64,000 nucleotides of DNA. It comes from Phyllobacterium calauticae. GTDB taxonomy: Bacteria > Pseudomonadota > Alphaproteobacteria > Rhizobiales > Rhizobiaceae. Location: positions 186,001 through 250,000 of the forward strand of contig NZ_JAGENB010000002.1 of the NCBI RefSeq assembly GCF_019991125.1, written 5' to 3'. The notes under the pieces are model-generated. The model searched no databases. It was not told the DNA's origin and saw only the letters and a list, made by a program, of their open reading frames with translations. Numbering within the stretch: position 1 is the first letter of the stretch; the number at the start of each line of letters is the position of its first letter. Position numbers and translations under genes: made by a program. Positions 34,454-44,562 of the stretch are shown here, in pieces.

Positions 34454-34520
34454 TGCTATATTAAACGACGAATGACTGAACGGTTCCGAAGTCTTGAGCT
34501 TCGGTGACCGTTTTCTTTTT
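34454..34520 (+). promoter_or_regulatory. greA promoter with leader terminator (GraL-like arrangement)
   Basis: An extended -10 promoter TGC-TATATT (34454-34462) is followed after about 16 bp by a strong hairpin: AACGGT-T-CCGAAG (34479-34491), a 7-nt loop, CTTCGG-TG-ACCGTT (34499-34512) and TTCTTTTT to 34520. A transcript starting near 34469 would be about 50 nt if terminated here, 56 bp before the greA ATG. E. coli greA has a comparable leader that yields GraL sRNAs. Confidence 0.65.
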
Positions 34521-34575
34521 GTGTCGCGCGGCCCTGGCGGGGCGCATTTGACACTTGACTGCGAAAGGAGAGGGC

Positions 34576-35049
34576 ATGGAAAAGGTCCCGATGACTCAAG
34601 GCGGATTTGACAAGCTCAAGGAAGAATTGCGCTGGCGCCAGCAGGAAGAGCGGCCCCGCATCATCCTGGCAATTTCGGAAGCGCGCGCCCATGGCGACCT
34701 CTCGGAAAATGCCGAGTATCATGCCGCCAAGGAAGCCCAGAGCCACAATGAAGGCCGCGTCAGCGAGCTCGAAGGCTATATCGGGCATGCCGAAATCATC
34801 GATATCTCGAAATTGTCCGGCGACAAGATCAAGTTTGGCGCCACCGTCCAGCTGATCGACGAAGATACGGAAGACAAGAAGATCTACCAGATCGTCGGCG
34901 ATCAGGAAGCTGATCCGAAAGCCGGCCGCATTTCCATTTCCTCACCCATCGCCCGTGCCCTGATCGGCAAGAGCGAAGGCGACACGATCGAGGTCAATGC
35001 ACCGGGCGGCGCCCGTTCGTATGAAATCGTCGGGTTCAAGTTCGCCTGA
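34576..35049 (+). CDS. greA: Transcription elongation factor GreA
   Basis: A 157-residue factor (E. coli: 158) that enters the RNA polymerase secondary channel and stimulates cleavage of backtracked RNA. The N-terminal coiled coil carries the tip motif [18 protein letters not shown] with the catalytic acidic residues. The C-terminal globular domain holds [27 protein letters not shown] precedes the ATG at 34576. It is followed after 4 bp by lpcC. The upstream leader contains an intrinsic terminator, so its expression may depend on read-through. Confidence 0.97.
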   Translation: MEKVPMTQGGFDKLKEELRWRQQEERPRIILAISEARAHGDLSENAEYHAAKEAQSHNEGRVSELEGYIGHAEIIDISKLSGDKIKFGATVQLIDEDTEDKKIYQIVGDQEADPKAGRISISSPIARALIGKSEGDTIEVNAPGGARSYEIVGFKFA

Positions 35050-35053
35050 TATC

Positions 35054-36121
35054 GTGCCGGAACCGGTAAGCAACGTCGAGGTGATCGCTCCGAATTTCAA
35101 GCGCAAGCTTTCCGGGGTCACCTCGACTATCGTGCAGCTCATTCCGCTGCAGCGGGCCAACGGTCTCAAAATCGTGGCCATGGGACCGGGTCTTCCCGAC
35201 ACCCTGCCGAAAATCGGGTGGCGTTCGCTGCCCGGTTTCTGGTTCAGGCCAAAGACCAGACCCTTCCGAATCTGGCATGCCCGCCGCAACAACGAGATGC
35301 TTGCGGGCGTTCTGATGCGCCATGTCCTGCGCATGAAGCTGTCGCTGCTCTTTACCTCGGCAGCGCAGCGCGACCACAAGCCCTTCACCAAATGGCTGAT
35401 CCGGCGGATGAACGCCGTGATTGCCACCAGCGCCAAATCCGGCAGCTATCTGCAGGTGCCGCACACCGTGATCATGCATGGGGTGGATACGGACACGTTC
35501 CATCCGCCGGCAACGCCCGAGGATGCCTTTGCCGCCTCCGGCCTGCCGGGCACATATCTTGTCGGCTGTTCCGGGCGTATCCGCCATTCGAAGGGCACGG
35601 ATCTTTTTGTCGATGCCATGATCAATCTCCTGCCGCGCTATCCCGCGTGGACGGCCGTGATGACGGGCCGGACAACCGCCGAGCACAAGGGGTTCGAGCA
35701 GGCACTGCGCGACAAGATTGCCACGGCGGGATTGCAGGATCGCCTGCTCTTTCTGGGCGAAGTGCCTGACGTGAAACTCTGGTACCGCCGCATGACCCTT
35801 TATGTCGCGCCGTCGCGCAATGAAGGTTTCGGCCTGACGCCACTGGAAGCCATGGCCTCGCAAACCGCCGTTGTGACCAGCGATGCCGGCGCCTATGCGG
35901 AGATGGTGGAGCGCGCCACGGGCACCGTTGTTCCGGCGGGTGACCGGCCGGCACTGGAAGAGGCCATCGAGCGCTATCTCGCCGATCCGGCAAAATGCGA
36001 GGAAGCCGGAAAGGCCGGGCTCGAACATGTGCGGGAAAATTTCCCGCTGCAGAACGAAGCGGAGAAAATCCTCACCGTCTACGAGCGCCTGTTCGCGGGC
36101 AGCATCCGGGCCGGATCATGA
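35054..36121 (+). CDS. lpcC: LPS core mannosyltransferase LpcC-type (GT family 4)
   Basis: A 355-residue cytoplasmic glycosyltransferase. It starts with EVIAPNFKRKLSGVTSTIVQ and has the rhizobial LpcC pattern (FRIWHARRNNEMLAGVLMRH). The GT4 C-terminal domain has GCSGRIRHSKGTDLFVDAM and the nucleotide-binding APSRNEGFGLTPLEAMA. LpcC adds mannose to the inner LPS core in Rhizobium leguminosarum, where it also lies beside greA. The GTG at 35054, 4 bp after greA, is the likely start; the upstream ATG is inside greA. Its stop overlaps the next start (ATGA). Confidence 0.85.
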   Translation: MPEPVSNVEVIAPNFKRKLSGVTSTIVQLIPLQRANGLKIVAMGPGLPDTLPKIGWRSLPGFWFRPKTRPFRIWHARRNNEMLAGVLMRHVLRMKLSLLFTSAAQRDHKPFTKWLIRRMNAVIATSAKSGSYLQVPHTVIMHGVDTDTFHPPATPEDAFAASGLPGTYLVGCSGRIRHSKGTDLFVDAMINLLPRYPAWTAVMTGRTTAEHKGFEQALRDKIATAGLQDRLLFLGEVPDVKLWYRRMTLYVAPSRNEGFGLTPLEAMASQTAVVTSDAGAYAEMVERATGTVVPAGDRPALEEAIERYLADPAKCEEAGKAGLEHVRENFPLQNEAEKILTVYERLFAGSIRAGS

Positions 36122-36846
36122 AGGTTGCCGCGTTCATCATTCACCTCAAGCGTGCTGAAAAACGCGGCGCGCATGTCAGGGCATTGATGCAGCGGCTGCC
36201 GGTTGCAGCGGAGATTATCGACGCCGTCGACGCGCAGCAGCTTAGCGAGGGTGAAATCACAGCGGTCTACAGCCGGACATCCCGGCATTTCCCGCCTTAT
36301 CCCTTCCCGTTGCGCACCACCGAGATCGCCTGCTTTCTCTCGCATCGCAAGGCGTGGCAGGCGATTGTCGACGGCAATCTCGATGCGGGCCTGGTCATCG
36401 AGGACGATGTCGATATCGATCCGGGCTTTGCCGATCAGCTGAAACTGGCGATGGAGACGGTGCGGCCCGGCGATTACATCCGCTTTCCGCGCTGGACACG
36501 GGGCGAAAAGGGCGGCGATATTGCCCGCCAGGGTGGTAACGCCGTCATGCAGCCCGCATTGCCCGGCCTCGGCATGCAGATGCAGCTGATCGGTCGCGAT
36601 GCCGCGATTGCGCTGCTTGCAGCGACGAAGCGGTTCGACCGGCCGGTGGACACCACGCTGCAGATGCGCTGGCTGCACCCGGTGCGCATGCTGTCCGCCC
36701 GGCCCATCACCATTCGCGAGATCGATTTCAATCTCGGCGGCACGGTCGTCCAGGGCAAGAAAACGCTTTCGGACAAGCTGAAGCGCGAAGTGCTCCGGCC
36801 GTACTACCGTGTCTTGCTGTTCTTCTATTCGAAAATTCGCGGTTAG
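36118..36846 (+). CDS. Glycosyltransferase family 25 (LPS biosynthesis)
   Basis: A 242-residue GT25 protein. The N-terminal FIIHLKRAEKRGAHVRALM, then TEIACFLSHRKAWQAIVDGN and the acidic VIEDDVDIDPGF, are the family hallmarks; the last contains the candidate metal-binding acidic cluster. It starts inside the lpcC stop (ATGA), so both are translationally coupled and probably modify the same LPS core. Its stop overlaps that of the convergent Lrp gene by 4 bases. The sugar donor is unknown. Confidence 0.85.
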   Translation: MKVAAFIIHLKRAEKRGAHVRALMQRLPVAAEIIDAVDAQQLSEGEITAVYSRTSRHFPPYPFPLRTTEIACFLSHRKAWQAIVDGNLDAGLVIEDDVDIDPGFADQLKLAMETVRPGDYIRFPRWTRGEKGGDIARQGGNAVMQPALPGLGMQMQLIGRDAAIALLAATKRFDRPVDTTLQMRWLHPVRMLSARPITIREIDFNLGGTVVQGKKTLSDKLKREVLRPYYRVLLFFYSKIRG

Positions 36847-37313
36847 AGCACCATCAAGGGTTCGTTCTTGACCGCGCGGATGGTCAGCGACGTGCGGACG
36901 GAATCGACATTCGGCGTCGATGTCAGGTCTTCGATAACGAAATTCTGGAAAATGCTGATGTCGCTCGCCACGCAATGCAGGAGGAAGTCGGATTCGCCCG
37001 ACACCATCCATGCGCGGCGCACGATGGTCCAGCTGTTGGTCTTTTCGGCAAAGCTCTTCAGGTCGGCGTCCGATTGCCGGTGCAGCCTGATCATGCAGAA
37101 GGCGACGATATCCTGGCCGAGGATCGAACCGTTCAGGATGGCCCTGTAGCCCTGGATGATGCCGCCTTCCTCCAGCTTGCGCACCCGGCGCAGGCAGGGC
37201 GGTGCCGATATGCCGACACGTTCGGCAAGCTCCACATTGGTGATGCGGCCATTGTCCTGAAGCTGTTTCAGGATTTTCCAGTCGATCTCGTCCAAGTCCG
37301 CCTTCAAAGGCAT
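36843..37313 (-). CDS. Lrp/AsnC-family regulator
   Basis: A 156-residue regulator. N-terminal helix-turn-helix is DEIDWKILKQLQDNGRITNV and ELAERVGISAPPCLRRVRKL. The C-terminal RAM ligand domain has GQDIVAFCMIRLHRQ and FLLHCVASDISIFQNFVIED. It is conserved in this position beside trkH/trxB in other rhizobia, as far as I recall. No target is evident. A Cys in the recognition helix (APPCLRR) is usual for the family. Confidence 0.88.
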   Translation of the reverse strand: MPLKADLDEIDWKILKQLQDNGRITNVELAERVGISAPPCLRRVRKLEEGGIIQGYRAILNGSILGQDIVAFCMIRLHRQSDADLKSFAEKTNSWTIVRRAWMVSGESDFLLHCVASDISIFQNFVIEDLTSTPNVDSVRTSLTIRAVKNEPLMVL

Positions 37314-37426
37314 GGTCTGATTATATCCCTGTCAAAAAGGCGCTTACAGCGAGCACCATAGGCGATTCCTGCCGCTGTGTAATGCATTCGCATCCGGTTA
37401 CAAACAGGTTCATAGCAGGAAAGCCT

Positions 37427-38827
37427 CTACCGGCTCCAGAAGCTGCGCGTAAACAGAATGACGACCGTGATGATTTCCAGCCGGCCCGCCAGCATGAGAT
37501 AGCTCAGGAGCAGAAGCGAGGGGTCGCTGAGCGTCGAAAAGTTGCCGACCGGCCCGATTGTATCGCCGAAACCCGGCCCGACATTGGAAAGCGCCGTCAG
37601 TGCCCCGGTGATCGACGTGCCGAGATCGTTGCCGAGGATCGTCAGCGCCGTGGCTCCAACGATCAGTGAGGACATGTAGAGAAAGATGAAAAGCAGCGCG
37701 GATTGCGCGACCTGCGGGCTGATTTCCGCCCGGCCATAGCGCATCTTGATAACGGCGTTCGGCCTGATCAGCCGCGTCAGGCTGGCGGATGCCAGTTGCC
37801 AGAGAATGATCAGGCGATTGAGCTTGATGCCACCCGACGTCGATCCGGCGCAGCCGCCGATGAACGTCACGATGAAGAAAATGCCGAGGGCTTCCGGCCC
37901 CCAGCGCGTGTAATCTTCGGTGGCAAAACCGGTGGTTGAGATAATTGATACGAGATTGAACGCGGCGGCAATCAGGGCATCGCCAAACCCGATGCCGGTT
38001 TCCAGCGTGAGCCCCACCGCCAGGAAAAAGCTGAGGCCGACGACGATAACGAGGAACAATGTCACCTGCGGGTCGGCGAGCGAGGTCAGGCGCTGCGGCA
38101 TGACGGCCTTGATGTAGAGCACGAAGGGCAGGGCGCCGAGCACCATGAAGATGGTGGCGATGACGAGAATGGCCCGGTTGTGGGCATAGAAGCCCAGGGA
38201 TGAATCATGCGTGGAAAAGCCGGCGGTGGCGACAGTCGTCATGCCGTGATTGACCGCATCGAACATGCCCATGCCGGCGGCGAAGTAAGACAGGGTGCAC
38301 AGCACCGTCAGGCTGACATAGGCGATGATGATGCCGGTGGCGATCTGGTGGATGCGCGGCAGGATTTTCTCCGACTTGTCCGAGGATTCCATGTGCAGGA
38401 GCTGGATGCCGCCCACGCGCAGCGACGGCAGCAGCAACAGGCCGAGGCCGACGAAACCGAAACCGCCGAACCAGCACAGGAGCGAGCGCCAGAGCAGGAT
38501 GCCGCGCGGCATGGCATCGAGCCCTGTCAGCACGGTGGCGCCCGTCGAGGTGATGCCGGACATGGATTCGAACAGCGCCTTGGCGAAACTGATCGGCAGC
38601 GTCGAGAAATAGAGGGGCAGGGACCCGAGCAGCGCCGCCGTGAGCCAGACGGAAACGATCAGGAGAAAGCCGAGGCGCGGGGTAAACCGGATGTCGGGAT
38701 TGTGGGTCGCAAGGGCGACAAGCCCGCAGAGCACACCGGTGAAAATCGCCGATTCCACGAACGTGATCCAGTCCCGGTTGCCGATATGCAGATCAACAGC
38801 GGCGGGAATCAGCATGGCTGCCGCCAT
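37427..38827 (-). CDS. trkH: TrkH-family potassium uptake protein (start probably further upstream)
   Basis: An integral membrane K+ transport subunit with repeated M1-P-M2 units. Selectivity-filter regions are recognisable: SMSGITSTGATVLTGLD, TVATAGFSTHDSS, SIISTTGFATEDYTRWG and LSNVGPGFG. The ATG at 38827 gives 466 aa but begins in the middle of transmembrane helix 1. In-frame codons upstream (back to 38872-38881) encode PLIFRTIINICARFGLV, which would complete the helix. They contain no ATG, GTG or TTG, and an ATT at 38872 has GAGG about 7 nt upstream. The regulatory TrkA is not nearby. Confidence 0.9.
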   Translation of the reverse strand: MAAAMLIPAAVDLHIGNRDWITFVESAIFTGVLCGLVALATHNPDIRFTPRLGFLLIVSVWLTAALLGSLPLYFSTLPISFAKALFESMSGITSTGATVLTGLDAMPRGILLWRSLLCWFGGFGFVGLGLLLLPSLRVGGIQLLHMESSDKSEKILPRIHQIATGIIIAYVSLTVLCTLSYFAAGMGMFDAVNHGMTTVATAGFSTHDSSLGFYAHNRAILVIATIFMVLGALPFVLYIKAVMPQRLTSLADPQVTLFLVIVVGLSFFLAVGLTLETGIGFGDALIAAAFNLVSIISTTGFATEDYTRWGPEALGIFFIVTFIGGCAGSTSGGIKLNRLIILWQLASASLTRLIRPNAVIKMRYGRAEISPQVAQSALLFIFLYMSSLIVGATALTILGNDLGTSITGALTALSNVGPGFGDTIGPVGNFSTLSDPSLLLLSYLMLAGRLEIITVVILFTRSFWSR

Positions 38828-39056
38828 GACCAGACCAAATCGCGCGCAAATATTGATGATGGTGCGAAAAATGAGCGGACCTCAGAACGGGAAGAGAGAC
38901 ATGGGAATGTTTCATAACCGGTTCCGTCAGGCGCCACAATGCGCGCCAAACGGCAAAACACCGCGTACAAGCTGTGGCTAACCGGCCTATATCACGCGCA
39001 GACCTTGCAACGGAGGGGGCTGACCCACTACCTTATGGCATTGGAAATGATCATAA

Positions 39057-40079
<1,023 letters not shown>

Positions 40080-40139
40080 CGGCGTTTGAGATAAGGCCGG
40101 TTGCGATATGCGGAACCGGAACGGGGGAGAGACTGCGCC

Positions 40140-41036
40140 ATGTCGCTTGACTGGGACAAATTGCGAATATTCCATGCTGCGGCGGAGGCTGGGTCATTCA
40201 CCCATGCCGCCGAGACGCTGCATCTGTCGCAATCGGCCATCTCCCGCCAGGTGAGCGCATTGGAGCAGGATGTCGGCGTTCCCCTGTTTCACCGGCATGC
40301 GCGCGGCCTTATCCTGACCGAGCAGGGCGAGGTGCTGTACCGCACGGCGCATGAAGTGCTGATGAAGCTGGAAAACGTCCGCTCGCGCCTCACCGAAAGC
40401 AAGGACCGCCCGTCGGGCAAGCTGCGCGTCACCACCACCGTCGGTCTCGGTTCCGGCTGGCTGATCGAGCGCGTGCAGGAATTCATCGAGCTTTATCCTG
40501 AAGTGCAGCTGCAGCTGCTGCTCGACAACGAGGAGCTGGATCTAACGATGCGCCATGCGGATTGTGCGATCCGCCTGCGCCAGCCGCAGCAGCCCGATCT
40601 GATCCAGCGGCGGCTGTTCACGGTGCATATGCACGTCTACGCCTCGCCGGGCTACATCGCCAAATACGGCAAGATCGAAAACATCGACGAGATCGATTCC
40701 CATCGCATCGTCAGCTTCGGCGAGCCTGCCCCGTCGTACCTCACCAACCTCAACTGGCTGGAAGGGATCGGCCGGTCCGACGGCAATCTGCGGCCTGCCG
40801 TTCTGCAGATCAACAACCTCTTGTCGATCAAGCGCGCCATCCAGAAGGGTGTCGGCCTTGGTGTGCTTCCCGATTACATGGTCGAGAAGGATTCGACCCT
40901 CGTGCGCCTGCTGCCGGAGATGGAGCTGCCATCCTTCGATACGTTCTTCTGTTATCCCGAGGGAATCAAGAACGCGGCGAAATTGCACGTGTTTCGAGAT
41001 TTCCTTTTCTCGAAGGCGCGCACCTGGTCCTATTGA
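40140..41036 (+). CDS. lsrB: LysR-family regulator LsrB/VtlR
   Basis: A 298-residue LysR-type regulator. The helix-turn-helix lies within FHAAAEAGSFTHAAETLHLS and QSAISRQVSALEQDVGVPLF; the substrate-binding domain follows. Position right after trxB and immediately before an AbcR-family sRNA identifies it as the LsrB (S. meliloti)/VtlR (Brucella, Agrobacterium) orthologue. These regulators affect LPS, redox balance and host interaction, and VtlR activates an abcR gene. The ATG at 40140 follows GGGGAG. The next 200 bp hold the sRNA promoter. Confidence 0.87.
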   Translation: MSLDWDKLRIFHAAAEAGSFTHAAETLHLSQSAISRQVSALEQDVGVPLFHRHARGLILTEQGEVLYRTAHEVLMKLENVRSRLTESKDRPSGKLRVTTTVGLGSGWLIERVQEFIELYPEVQLQLLLDNEELDLTMRHADCAIRLRQPQQPDLIQRRLFTVHMHVYASPGYIAKYGKIENIDEIDSHRIVSFGEPAPSYLTNLNWLEGIGRSDGNLRPAVLQINNLLSIKRAIQKGVGLGVLPDYMVEKDSTLVRLLPEMELPSFDTFFCYPEGIKNAAKLHVFRDFLFSKARTWSY

Positions 41037-41182
41037 TCGGTTGTTTTCGCATTTTTGCGAAAAAATTTTCTTTCGTAAGCGGGCCGGTTCGGAGCATGAT
41101 CTTGCCGGATTGCATCGCAAACACGCGCTCTCATTTCAAAAATGCCGATAAATTGTCGGTATGCATTTGGTGCATGGGTGCA

Positions 41183-41227
41183 TTGCACAATTGGGGGATT
41201 GCAAGAAACGGTTAAAGGGCCCATATC
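41183..41227 (+). promoter_or_regulatory. AbcR sRNA promoter with LysR-type inverted repeat
   Basis: TTGCAA (41199-41204) and CATATC (41222-41227) are separated by 17 bp, placing the start near 41233. TTGCA (41183-41187) and TGCAA (41200-41204) form an inverted repeat that overlaps the -35, a fitting location for LsrB/VtlR. Confidence 0.6.
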
Positions 41228-41230
41228 CAC

Positions 41231-41353
41231 ATCACTAGCCGATGCGTCTCCTCCTCCCATTGCGCATCCGCTAGTGTTCCCCTCTGGAGGTTTTGCCAGA
41301 AATGGCATCCTTCAAAACTTAAGGCCGGGCAATTGTCCGGCCTCTTTTCTTTT
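41231..41353 (+). ncRNA. abcR: AbcR-family small RNA (alpha-r15)
   Basis: An RNA of about 120 nt with the AbcR layout. Stem 1 pairs 41233-41246 with 41263-41276 and exposes a 16-nt loop TCTCCTCCTCCCATTG that is complementary to Shine-Dalgarno sequences. A single-stranded GTTCCCCTCTGG follows. Stem 2 is around GCCA-GAAA-TGGC (41295-41306). The intrinsic terminator is AGGCCGG/CCGGCCT (41322-41328, 41337-41343) plus CTTTTCTTTT. AbcR sRNAs use Hfq to repress ABC-transporter mRNAs. Agrobacterium abcR genes are also next to the lsrB/vtlR gene. Identity rests on structure, motif and synteny, not on an Rfam search. Confidence 0.85.
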
Positions 41354-41374
41354 CTGGGGTATGTTTCCAAAAAA

Positions 41375-42355
41375 TCAGCGATAGAGCGTTTCGTTTTCGA
41401 GCCCCGTGTAGAGGGACGCGACCTGATCGCCATAGCCATTGAACAACAGTGTCGGCACGGTTTCACCCGTGTGCAGCACGCGCTCCTGTGCCTGGCTCCA
41501 GCGCGGATGTGCCACCGCCGGATTGACGTTGGCCCAGAAACCGTACTCGTTCGACGCCAGTTCTTCCCAGAAACTCACCGGCCGCTTGTCGGTGAAGGTG
41601 ATCCTGCGGATCGACTTGATCGACTTGAACCCGTATTTCCACGGGAGGGCGAGGCGGATCGGCGCGCCGAACTGGTTGAGGAGGGGCTTGCCATAGGCGC
41701 CCGTCACCAGGAAGGCGAGCTCATTGGCCGCTTCCGTCATGGTGACGCCCTCCACATAGGGCCATGTATAGAGAAAGCCGTTCTGGCCGCTGGCCATGGA
41801 CGGGTCGTTGAAGGTTTCAAACCGGATATATTTGGCCGAGGCGAGCGGCTTTGCCATCTCAACCAGTTTGGCCAGCGAAAAGCCGGTCCATGGAATGGTC
41901 ATCGACCATGCCTCGACGCAGCGGTGCCGATAGAGGCGCTCTTCCAGCGGGATTTTTGCTTCAAGATCGGCGAATTCGATGGTGAAAGGTTTTTCCACCA
42001 TGCCATCGATGTCGATCGCCCAGGGATTGGTGATGAGGCTCTGCGCTTCCGCATAAATGCCCTTGTCCGATCCGAATTCGTAGAAATTGTTGTATTTCGC
42101 GTTGATCTCTTCCGGGGTCAGGCTGCGGTCGAGCGTATAGGCGTCATTGCGTCTGGCCGGATAGAACGCCGGATTGCCGGCGGGTCTATGCTCCGCCGCT
42201 GCACGCGCTGCCTTTGGCAGTGCCGTGAGCGCAGCGGTTGCCAGCGCACCAAGGCCCCAGGCCTGCAGGATCGACCGCCGGTTGAGGAATGCCGCCTCCG
42301 GGGTTGCCAGGGCTTCGGCTATCGCCCAGGCGGGCTTGCGGTGAATGGCGGCCAT
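41375..42355 (-). CDS. msrP: Protein-methionine-sulfoxide reductase catalytic subunit MsrP
   Basis: A 326-residue periplasmic molybdenum enzyme (YedY) that repairs oxidised methionines in envelope proteins. The Tat signal has Arg26-Arg27 (LNRRSILQAWG), with a hydrophobic stretch ending at ALPKAARA. The Mo-pterin ligand Cys146 is in HRCVEAWSM; further family blocks are IPWTGFSLAKLVEMA and LALPWKYGFKSIKSI. The usual membrane heme partner MsrQ is not adjacent in this window. It converges on the abcR gene. Confidence 0.93.
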   Translation of the reverse strand: MAAIHRKPAWAIAEALATPEAAFLNRRSILQAWGLGALATAALTALPKAARAAAEHRPAGNPAFYPARRNDAYTLDRSLTPEEINAKYNNFYEFGSDKGIYAEAQSLITNPWAIDIDGMVEKPFTIEFADLEAKIPLEERLYRHRCVEAWSMTIPWTGFSLAKLVEMAKPLASAKYIRFETFNDPSMASGQNGFLYTWPYVEGVTMTEAANELAFLVTGAYGKPLLNQFGAPIRLALPWKYGFKSIKSIRRITFTDKRPVSFWEELASNEYGFWANVNPAVAHPRWSQAQERVLHTGETVPTLLFNGYGDQVASLYTGLENETLYR

Positions 42356-42448
42356 AACTGTTCTTTCATCTCTGCGGCGTTGCGGTGGAAATATGCCATT
42401 TCCGTGCAAGAACGATCAACACAAAGCCGTGAAGCCTTTGCCGCAAAG

Positions 42449-42474
42449 AAAAAGGGGCCAATCGGCCCCTTTTT
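42449..42474 (-). terminator. Terminator downstream of aspartate aminotransferase
   Basis: A perfect 11-bp stem AAAAAGGGGCC/GGCCCCTTTTT (42449-42459 with 42464-42474) with loop AATC lies 21 bp after the aminotransferase stop. It is followed by T-rich sequence in the leftward direction. Confidence 0.9.
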
Positions 42475-42495
42475 GTCTTCAATCCGGTTGTGCGA

Positions 42496-43803
<1,308 letters not shown>

Positions 43804-43935
43804 TCACATCGCGCTGTTTCTATGCAGGGTGTGACATGAAACATTCAAAGCATCACCGCCGTTCATGCGATGTTTCACGCAAACCGATGAGACCGGACAC
43901 CAGCGGCGATATTCGCCCGCCACAGGAGACCAGCC

Positions 43936-44562
43936 ATGCCGATACTTTACTCACAGCTCAGCTCCGGAAATTGCTACAAGCCGCGCCTGCTGATGGCGAA
44001 GCTCGGCCTGCCATTCGAGCATGTGGCCATTTCATCGACGGACGGATCGACGCGAAAACCGGAATTCACCGCCAAGAACCCCAATGGCAAGGTGCCGCTG
44101 CTCGAGCTGGACGATGGCCGGTTTTTGGCGGAGTCCAATGCAATCCTGCTCTATCTGGCTGAGGGAACCCGGTTCATCCCCGATGATGCCTATGCGCGCG
44201 GCCTGATGTATCAATGGCTGTTCTTCGAACAATATACGCACGAGCCCAATATCGCGGTGCGCCGCGCCCTGCTTGTCTATCCCGAACGGGCGAAGGATGC
44301 GACGCCGGAACGGCTGGCGGCAACGCTGGAAGGCGGCAACAAGGCGCTGCTCGTCATGGAACAGCAACTGCAGAAGACGCCCTATTTCGCCGGTGACGCC
44401 ATCAGCATCGCCGACATCGCGCTCTATGCCTATACCCATGAGGCCAACCAGGGCGGCTATGATCTCTCGGCCTATCCGTCCGTGGCGAAATGGCTGAGCC
44501 GGGTTGCCGGCGACGAGGGCCATGTGCCGATCACCTGGCTGCCGGAGGTGTCAGGCGGCTGA
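43936..44562 (+). CDS. Glutathione S-transferase family protein
   Basis: A 208-residue GST. The N-terminal thioredoxin-like domain begins MPILYSQLSSGNCYKPRLLM with Ser/Asn/Cys as candidate active residues, and contains NPNGKVPLLELDDGRFLAES (cis-Pro and Glu-Ser glutathione contacts). The helical domain has GDAISIADIALYAYTHEA. It is divergent from the aminotransferase. Its last 12 bases overlap the convergent LysR gene. The substrate is unknown. Confidence 0.88.
   Translation: MPILYSQLSSGNCYKPRLLMAKLGLPFEHVAISSTDGSTRKPEFTAKNPNGKVPLLELDDGRFLAESNAILLYLAEGTRFIPDDAYARGLMYQWLFFEQYTHEPNIAVRRALLVYPERAKDATPERLAATLEGGNKALLVMEQQLQKTPYFAGDAISIADIALYAYTHEANQGGYDLSAYPSVAKWLSRVAGDEGHVPITWLPEVSGG

Noticed and set aside
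43837-43877. TGAAACAT/ATGTTTCA inverted repeat between aatA and the GST gene
   Set aside because: The arms are 25 bp apart with no regulator nearby; no clear role.
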